In this document: one piece after another, positions 59,931 to 64,000 of the stretch
Position numbering within the stretch: position 1 is the first letter of the stretch
How the letters are laid out: each line of letters begins with the position of its first letter
Assembly (NCBI GenBank): GCA_934647165.1
Contig: CAKUFA010000005.1
Span: forward strand, 1-64,000
From: an uncultured Clostridia bacterium
GTDB taxonomy: Bacteria > Bacillota > Clostridia > Christensenellales > Aristaeellaceae
Length of the DNA: 64,000 nucleotides
Direction: 5' to 3'
Translations under genes and position numbers: made by a program
Notes under the pieces: generated by a model
Told to the model about the DNA's origin: nothing
What the model saw: the letters and a program-made list of their open reading frames with translations, nothing else
Databases searched by the model: none

Positions 59931-60878
59931 TCAATACTTGATGGTGGGATCCACCAGCGCGTATACAATATCCGTGAGCAGGTTGGCCAGCTGCACCACC
60001 ACAGCGGACAAAAGGCACACGCCCATGATAACCGGATAGTCCCGAGCCAGGATAGCGTTCATGGCCACAAGTCCCAGCCCGGGCCATGCGAAAAGCTGTT
60101 CCACAATCACCGCGCCGCCAAAAAGGGTGGGAATCTGCATGCCAATGACCGTCACAATCGGCAAAAGCGCATTGCGCAGGGCATGCTTGCCCACCACACG
60201 GAAACGCCCGATCCCTTTGGCCGCGGCTGTTCGCAGATAATCCATGTCCAGGATTTCCAGCATGGCGGAACGAATGTAACGGATGTTGCCGCCGGCAACG
60301 GACAGCGCCAGCACCGCCACTGGCATCACCATGTGCCGCGCAACATCCGCTGCATCGCCGCCGGTGCCGGCCGTCACCATGCCGCCGGAAGGCAGCCAGC
60401 CCAAGCGAATGGTGAACACATAAATCAGCATCAGCGCCAGAAAAAAGCTGGGGATGCTGCTGCCAAGGAAGGACGCTGTAACCACCGCGTAGTCTCGCTT
60501 CTGATAGCGGTGCAGGGCGGAATAGATGCCCGCAGGCGCGGCAATGAGAAGCCCCACCGCCAGCGACACACCCATGAGCAAAAGCGTCGACCCCATGCTG
60601 CCCCCGATCAGTGAGGCGACAGGCTGATAGCTCTTGTAGCTATAGCCCAGATTGCCGTGAAGCAGCTCCGTCAGCCAATTGAGATACTGAACCAGGAAGG
60701 GCTGATCCAGCCCCCACTGGCTTGCACGCAGCGCCAGCGCATCGGCGGAGGAACGGGGGCCGATCATCATTTGCAGCGGATTGCCCGCAAGGGACATAAT
60801 CCCGTAATCAATCAGCGTGATGCCCAGCAGAACAGGCACCATCAGCAACACTTTTTTGAGGATATATTTGCCCATCAT
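59931..60878 (-). CDS. Oligopeptide/dipeptide ABC transporter permease (DppB-like)
   Basis: A 315-residue permease. ILKKVLLMVPVLLGITLIDY is the DppB/OppB opening; LGLDQPFLVQYLNWL-type segment WGLDQPFLVQYLNWLTELLH and the cytoplasmic loop TAAAKGIGRFRVVGKHALRN, which docks the ATPase, follow. Six membrane helices. It overlaps the upstream ATPase gene by four bases and precedes DppC by 10 nt. Confidence 0.93.
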   Translation of the reverse strand: MMGKYILKKVLLMVPVLLGITLIDYGIMSLAGNPLQMMIGPRSSADALALRASQWGLDQPFLVQYLNWLTELLHGNLGYSYKSYQPVASLIGGSMGSTLLLMGVSLAVGLLIAAPAGIYSALHRYQKRDYAVVTASFLGSSIPSFFLALMLIYVFTIRLGWLPSGGMVTAGTGGDAADVARHMVMPVAVLALSVAGGNIRYIRSAMLEILDMDYLRTAAAKGIGRFRVVGKHALRNALLPIVTVIGMQIPTLFGGAVIVEQLFAWPGLGLVAMNAILARDYPVIMGVCLLSAVVVQLANLLTDIVYALVDPTIKY

Positions 60879-61855
60879 TCTCCCTCCTTTCCGGCAGCAC
60901 GGGTACAGGCGGCCAGCCGCCCCTCCTGCCCCGGCACCGGTGCAAGGGCAGGCAATGCGCAGGCGCAGGCTTCATCCGCAAAGGGACAACGATCCCGGAA
61001 GGGACAGCCTGTAGGGTTGACGCTTGTTCCCACTTCGCCCTCCAGGGTGATACGCCGTGCATCCCGCTGCTCCCACTGAGGCACAGGGGATGCATCCAGC
61101 AGCGCGCGGGTGTAAGGGTGCAGGGGCGATGCAAAAACCGCTTCCCCTTCGCCCTCTTCCACAATGCGGCCCATGTACATCACCGCAATGCGATGGCTCA
61201 TGTAATGCACCGCGCCAAGGCCGTGGCCAATGAACAGATACGTCAGTCCAAGCTCCTCCTGCAAATCCCGGAGAAGATTCAGAATCTGCGCCTGCACGGA
61301 TACGTCCAGCGCACTGACAGGCTCATCCAGCACAATGGCTTCAGGTTGAAGCGCCAGCGCCCTTGCAATACAGATGCGCTGCCGCTGTCCGCCGGAAAAT
61401 TCATGCGGATAGCGCATTGCCTGTTCGCTGGTCAGTCCCACCTGTGCAAGCAGCCGTTCCACCTGCGCAGGAGCCTCCCGGCGACTGACCAGGTGATGGG
61501 CAACCATGGGATCGGCCAGAATATCCAACACGCGCTTGCGTGGATTTAAGGAAGAAGACGAATCCTGAAACACCATTTGGAACTGTGGCCGCATGGCGCG
61601 CAGTTTGCGCTCCGGCAGCGTATCAATACGCCGGCCAAGGAAATAAATTTCACCGCCGCTTGGCTTTTCAAGCCCCATCAGCAGCTTCGCCACGGTAGAT
61701 TTACCGCAGCCGCTTTCTCCCACAAGGCCGAGCGTTTCGCCCTTGCGCAGCACCAGGCTCACGCCGTCCACCGCCACAAAATCCTTGCGCTTCGGCGTGC
61801 CGCTTTCATGGTAGCGCTTTTGCAGCTTTTTTGCCTCCAGAATCACTTCATGCAT
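60875..61855 (-). CDS. Oligopeptide ABC transporter ATP-binding protein (OppF-like)
   Basis: A 326-residue ATPase. Walker A is [21 protein letters not shown] signature FSGGQRQRICIARALAL, Walker B AIVLDEPVSALDVS. The C-terminal oligo-HPY region has HPYTRALLDASPVPQWEQRD and a Cys cluster CPFRDRCPFADEACAC, as in iron-sulfur-binding OppD/DppF-type subunits. Its ATG overlaps the OppD-like stop by eight bases. Ten lines of evidence are not needed: family and context are clear. It pairs with OppD to power import. Confidence 0.94.
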   Translation of the reverse strand: MHEVILEAKKLQKRYHESGTPKRKDFVAVDGVSLVLRKGETLGLVGESGCGKSTVAKLLMGLEKPSGGEIYFLGRRIDTLPERKLRAMRPQFQMVFQDSSSSLNPRKRVLDILADPMVAHHLVSRREAPAQVERLLAQVGLTSEQAMRYPHEFSGGQRQRICIARALALQPEAIVLDEPVSALDVSVQAQILNLLRDLQEELGLTYLFIGHGLGAVHYMSHRIAVMYMGRIVEEGEGEAVFASPLHPYTRALLDASPVPQWEQRDARRITLEGEVGTSVNPTGCPFRDRCPFADEACACALPALAPVPGQEGRLAACTRAAGKEGE

Positions 61856-62882
61856 GGCGCACACCTGCCTTCTCCGCGCCGCGGCAGCAGCGCACCCAAT
61901 GCTTGTCCCCTTCAAGCGGTCTTTCCTGCAATGGCTCGCATGGGCATGCCTCTCCGTAGGGGCAGCGGGGGGCAAAGCGGCAGCCGGTCAGCTTCTCATA
62001 ATGTTCCGGCACCGTGCCCGGAATGGCATACAGCCGCTTATCCCGTTTATCATGGACGCTGGGAATGGCCTGCATCAGCGCCCGGGTGTAGGGATGCGCG
62101 GGGTTTTCCAGCAGCGTGCGCACATCGGCGGATTCCACGCACTGTCCGGCATACATCACCACCACCCGATCCGCAATCTCGGACACAACGCCCAAGTCAT
62201 GGGTAATCAGCAGAATGGCCATGCCGGTTTCATCCCGAAGCTTTTGCAAAAGCTGCATAATTTGCAGCTGAATGGTCACGTCCAGCGCAGTTGTTGGTTC
62301 ATCGGCAATCAGGAGCTTGGGCTTGCAGGAAAGCGCCATGGCAATCATCACCCTTTGCCGCATGCCGCCGGACAGCTGGTGGGGATATTTGCGCATCACC
62401 GCTTTGGGATTATGAATGCCGGTCTTCTCCAGCAAGTCAACACCCTGCTTCCGAGCTTCCTCCCGCGGCAGGTGCAAATGACGGCGCATGCCCTCCGTCA
62501 GCTGGTTGCCGATGGTGAACACGGGATTCAGGCTATACATAATATCCTGAAAGATCATCGCCATCTCTTTTCCACGCACCGCGTCCAGCGCCCGGCTATC
62601 CATGGCCAGCAAATTGCGCCCCTGAAACATAGCCTCGCCATGGGTCACACGTCCCTGCCTGCCCAGCAGCCCCATCAGGGACAACGCCGTGATGGATTTG
62701 CCGCAGCCGCTTTCCCCCACAAGGCTCACAATCTCCCCGGGATACACATCAAAGTGTACCCCTTCGGTGCGTTGTGTCAGCCGCTTGCCGCTCACAAAGG
62801 CGATATCCAGCCCTCGCACGCTCAAAAGAGGCGTTGTCTGCTCCGTTTGCTCCATGCTGCTTGCTTCTCCCTCTTTTTTCAT
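61848..62882 (-). CDS. Oligopeptide ABC transporter ATP-binding protein (OppD-like)
   Basis: An approximately 344-residue ATPase. Walker A is [18 protein letters not shown], signature [17 protein letters not shown], Walker [14 protein letters not shown], then [15 protein letters not shown]. The C-terminal [20 protein letters not shown] and [15 protein letters not shown] cluster are typical of OppD/DppD. The start is uncertain: ATG at 62882, 62891 and 62855 all have only partial ribosome binding sites; 62882 was chosen. In the operon the two ATPases precede the two permeases, the reverse of the common order. Confidence 0.92.
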   Translation of the reverse strand: MKKEGEASSMEQTEQTTPLLSVRGLDIAFVSGKRLTQRTEGVHFDVYPGEIVSLVGESGCGKSITALSLMGLLGRQGRVTHGEAMFQGRNLLAMDSRALDAVRGKEMAMIFQDIMYSLNPVFTIGNQLTEGMRRHLHLPREEARKQGVDLLEKTGIHNPKAVMRKYPHQLSGGMRQRVMIAMALSCKPKLLIADEPTTALDVTIQLQIMQLLQKLRDETGMAILLITHDLGVVSEIADRVVVMYAGQCVESADVRTLLENPAHPYTRALMQAIPSVHDKRDKRLYAIPGTVPEHYEKLTGCRFAPRCPYGEACPCEPLQERPLEGDKHWVRCCRGAEKAGVRHA

Positions 62883-62963
62883 CTTTTCCATGCCCTCAGC
62901 GGTGCTGCGCATGAAAAACAGCCGTCCAAAAAGCACCGTCATTGCTTTTTTTCAGACATTGAA

Positions 62964-62994
62964 CCGGGGAGAGCATTGGAGCCGCTCCCCCCGG
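62964..62994 (-). other. Stem-loop between binding-protein and ATPase genes
   Basis: CCGGGG (62964-62969) pairs with CCCCGG (62989-62994), with inner GAGC/GCTC. No T run follows on the minus strand. Such stems after binding-protein genes often protect the 5' part of the mRNA so that binding protein is made in excess. Confidence 0.45.
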
Positions 62995-63012
62995 CAGTAG
63001 GTTTGGATGGAT

Positions 63013-64000
63013 TTATTCCGCTACATCCCATTCGTTCACATTGATAAAGGTGCCGAACACATCAAGGTTCACGTTCTGCATGCGATTGTTCACAGCACCC
63101 ATGGCGCTGATAATGTAGGCGGACATCATGGCCACATCCTCCTGCATCTTGCGATCCACCACGGCATAGCTTTCGCGGATACCGTCCACATCGTCCGCAG
63201 CCAGGGTCTGGGTCTTCATCAGCGCTGCGTCCACTTCATCGTTCTGGTAACGCGTCCATGCATTCTTGGACAGAAGCCAGCTCACATCCGTGTAGGGATC
63301 CACAGGGGAGAAGGTGTACTGCACGCTGATCACATCGAAGGTGCCCTCGGAAGCCACCACCATCAGGCTGCTCAGGTCAACGGTTTTCACCTGAATGCTC
63401 AGCCCCAGCTCCTCCATGGTGGCGGCAATAAAGTTCGCCGCCTGCACAAAGGTCGCGTCGCCGCTGTTGACATACCACTCAAGGTTTGTGTTGGCGCCGT
63501 CAGCCTTCGCCTCGCTGATGAGCGCGGCGGCCTTCTGCGGATCATAAGCTGTGGGCACAATGGACGCATCATAATAAGGGCTGGAGGAGCACAGGAAACC
63601 ATCCACAATTTCCCCGCTGTCATGCACAAGGCCGGTGAGGATGGTCTGGCGATCAATGCCGTACAAAAGCGCCTGACGGATGCGCACATCGGTCACACGC
63701 TCCGTGTTGAAAAAGATGGACTGGTTGGTGATGGGTGCGCCCATGACCACGGTGACATTGCTCAGTGCGCGCACGCTGTCGTAATCCTCCAGGAGAATAT
63801 CGCCCATGGTCTGCTGCACCATGTCAATTTCGCCGGACTGCAAACCGCTGAGCAGCTGCGCGGATTCCACACGGTTCAGGTTCAGATACTTGATCTTCGC
63901 CGCGCCGCGCCAATAGTTGGGATTAGCTTCGTAGTGCACATAATGGTTCAGGTCAAACTCCCGGATGAAATAGGGGCCGGAAATCACATCCGCATGGCTG
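63013..64000 (-). CDS. Oligopeptide ABC transporter substrate-binding protein (partial)
   Basis: The C-terminal 329 codons of a family 5 extracellular solute-binding protein; the N-terminus and signal peptide lie beyond the window. SGPYFIREFDLNHYVHYEAN and NYWRGAAKIKYLNLNRVES are the conserved SBP_bac_5 segments (substrate and domain hinge), then FFNTERVTDVRIRQALLYGI with the DxRxRxAL signature. FDVISVQYTFSPVDPYTDVS lies near the C-terminus. It captures oligopeptides or, in some relatives, oligosaccharides or nickel. First known gene of the opp-like operon. Confidence 0.92.
   Translation of the reverse strand, partial: SHADVISGPYFIREFDLNHYVHYEANPNYWRGAAKIKYLNLNRVESAQLLSGLQSGEIDMVQQTMGDILLEDYDSVRALSNVTVVMGAPITNQSIFFNTERVTDVRIRQALLYGIDRQTILTGLVHDSGEIVDGFLCSSSPYYDASIVPTAYDPQKAAALISEAKADGANTNLEWYVNSGDATFVQAANFIAATMEELGLSIQVKTVDLSSLMVVASEGTFDVISVQYTFSPVDPYTDVSWLLSKNAWTRYQNDEVDAALMKTQTLAADDVDGIRESYAVVDRKMQEDVAMMSAYIISAMGAVNNRMQNVNLDVFGTFINVNEWDVAE

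Overview
The window looks like chromosomal DNA of a GC-rich anaerobic Firmicute of the class Clostridia, most likely a gut or rumen species. The reasons are strong AAGGAGG-type ribosome binding sites, consensus sigma-A promoters, an infC-rpmI-rplT operon with a leader terminator, Bacillus-type ARG boxes before argG, short monoderm-type signal peptides, and carbohydrate ABC importers of the LplB/YtcP type. The lineage is an inference: the window has no rRNA and no taxonomic marker I can compare. There is no prophage, CRISPR array or intact insertion sequence.

Layout. 1-3.6 kb: a SIMPL-domain protein, an ECF sigma factor with a DUF4349 membrane partner, and a divergent secreted phosphodiester glycosidase. 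3.7-5.1 kb: infC-rpmI-rplT. 5.1-18.5 kb: a nine-gene glycan/uronate operon on the minus strand (two ABC permeases, binding protein, sulfatase, TIM-barrel epimerase, Gfo/Idh/MocA oxidoreductase, SGNH esterase, uxuA, uxuB) behind a membrane-bound AraC regulator. 18.6-22.4 kb: pgi, an HD hydrolase, an acetyltransferase, a flavoprotein. 22.4-26 kb: a palindromic repeat element, a GH3 enzyme preceded by fossils of a two-component system, a permease and an FAD oxidoreductase, then two tRNA genes. 26.2-33 kb: gluQ, nadR, a glycosyltransferase, a tandem repeat, hflX, manA and a second copy of the palindromic element. 33.5-39.5 kb: a large ALDH fusion, azlDC, pdp and a lipase-like hydrolase. 39.5-46.8 kb: a pyrE-rsmA-dut-two-component cluster, a secreted transglutaminase, an O-antigen-ligase-like protein and a DUF4867 protein. 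46.9-55.9 kb: argG with ARG boxes, then ruvC-ruvA-ruvB-GNAT-queA-holin-rpiB, a secreted protein and an acyltransferase. 56-64 kb: a second phosphodiester glycosidase, an exonuclease-BRCT protein, GNAT and C39-like proteins, and an oligopeptide ABC operon that runs off the window.

How it works together. The 5-16 kb operon can be read as import of an oligosaccharide followed by desulfation, deacetylation, oxidation/epimerisation and uronate breakdown through fructuronate and mannonate toward 2-keto-3-deoxygluconate. pgi, manA, rpiB and pdp supply sugar-phosphate and nucleoside salvage steps.

The most unusual structure is a 201-bp multi-hairpin repeat core present twice at about 97% identity (22495-22695 and 32791-32991). 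Each copy is bracketed by its own pair of near-identical hairpins.
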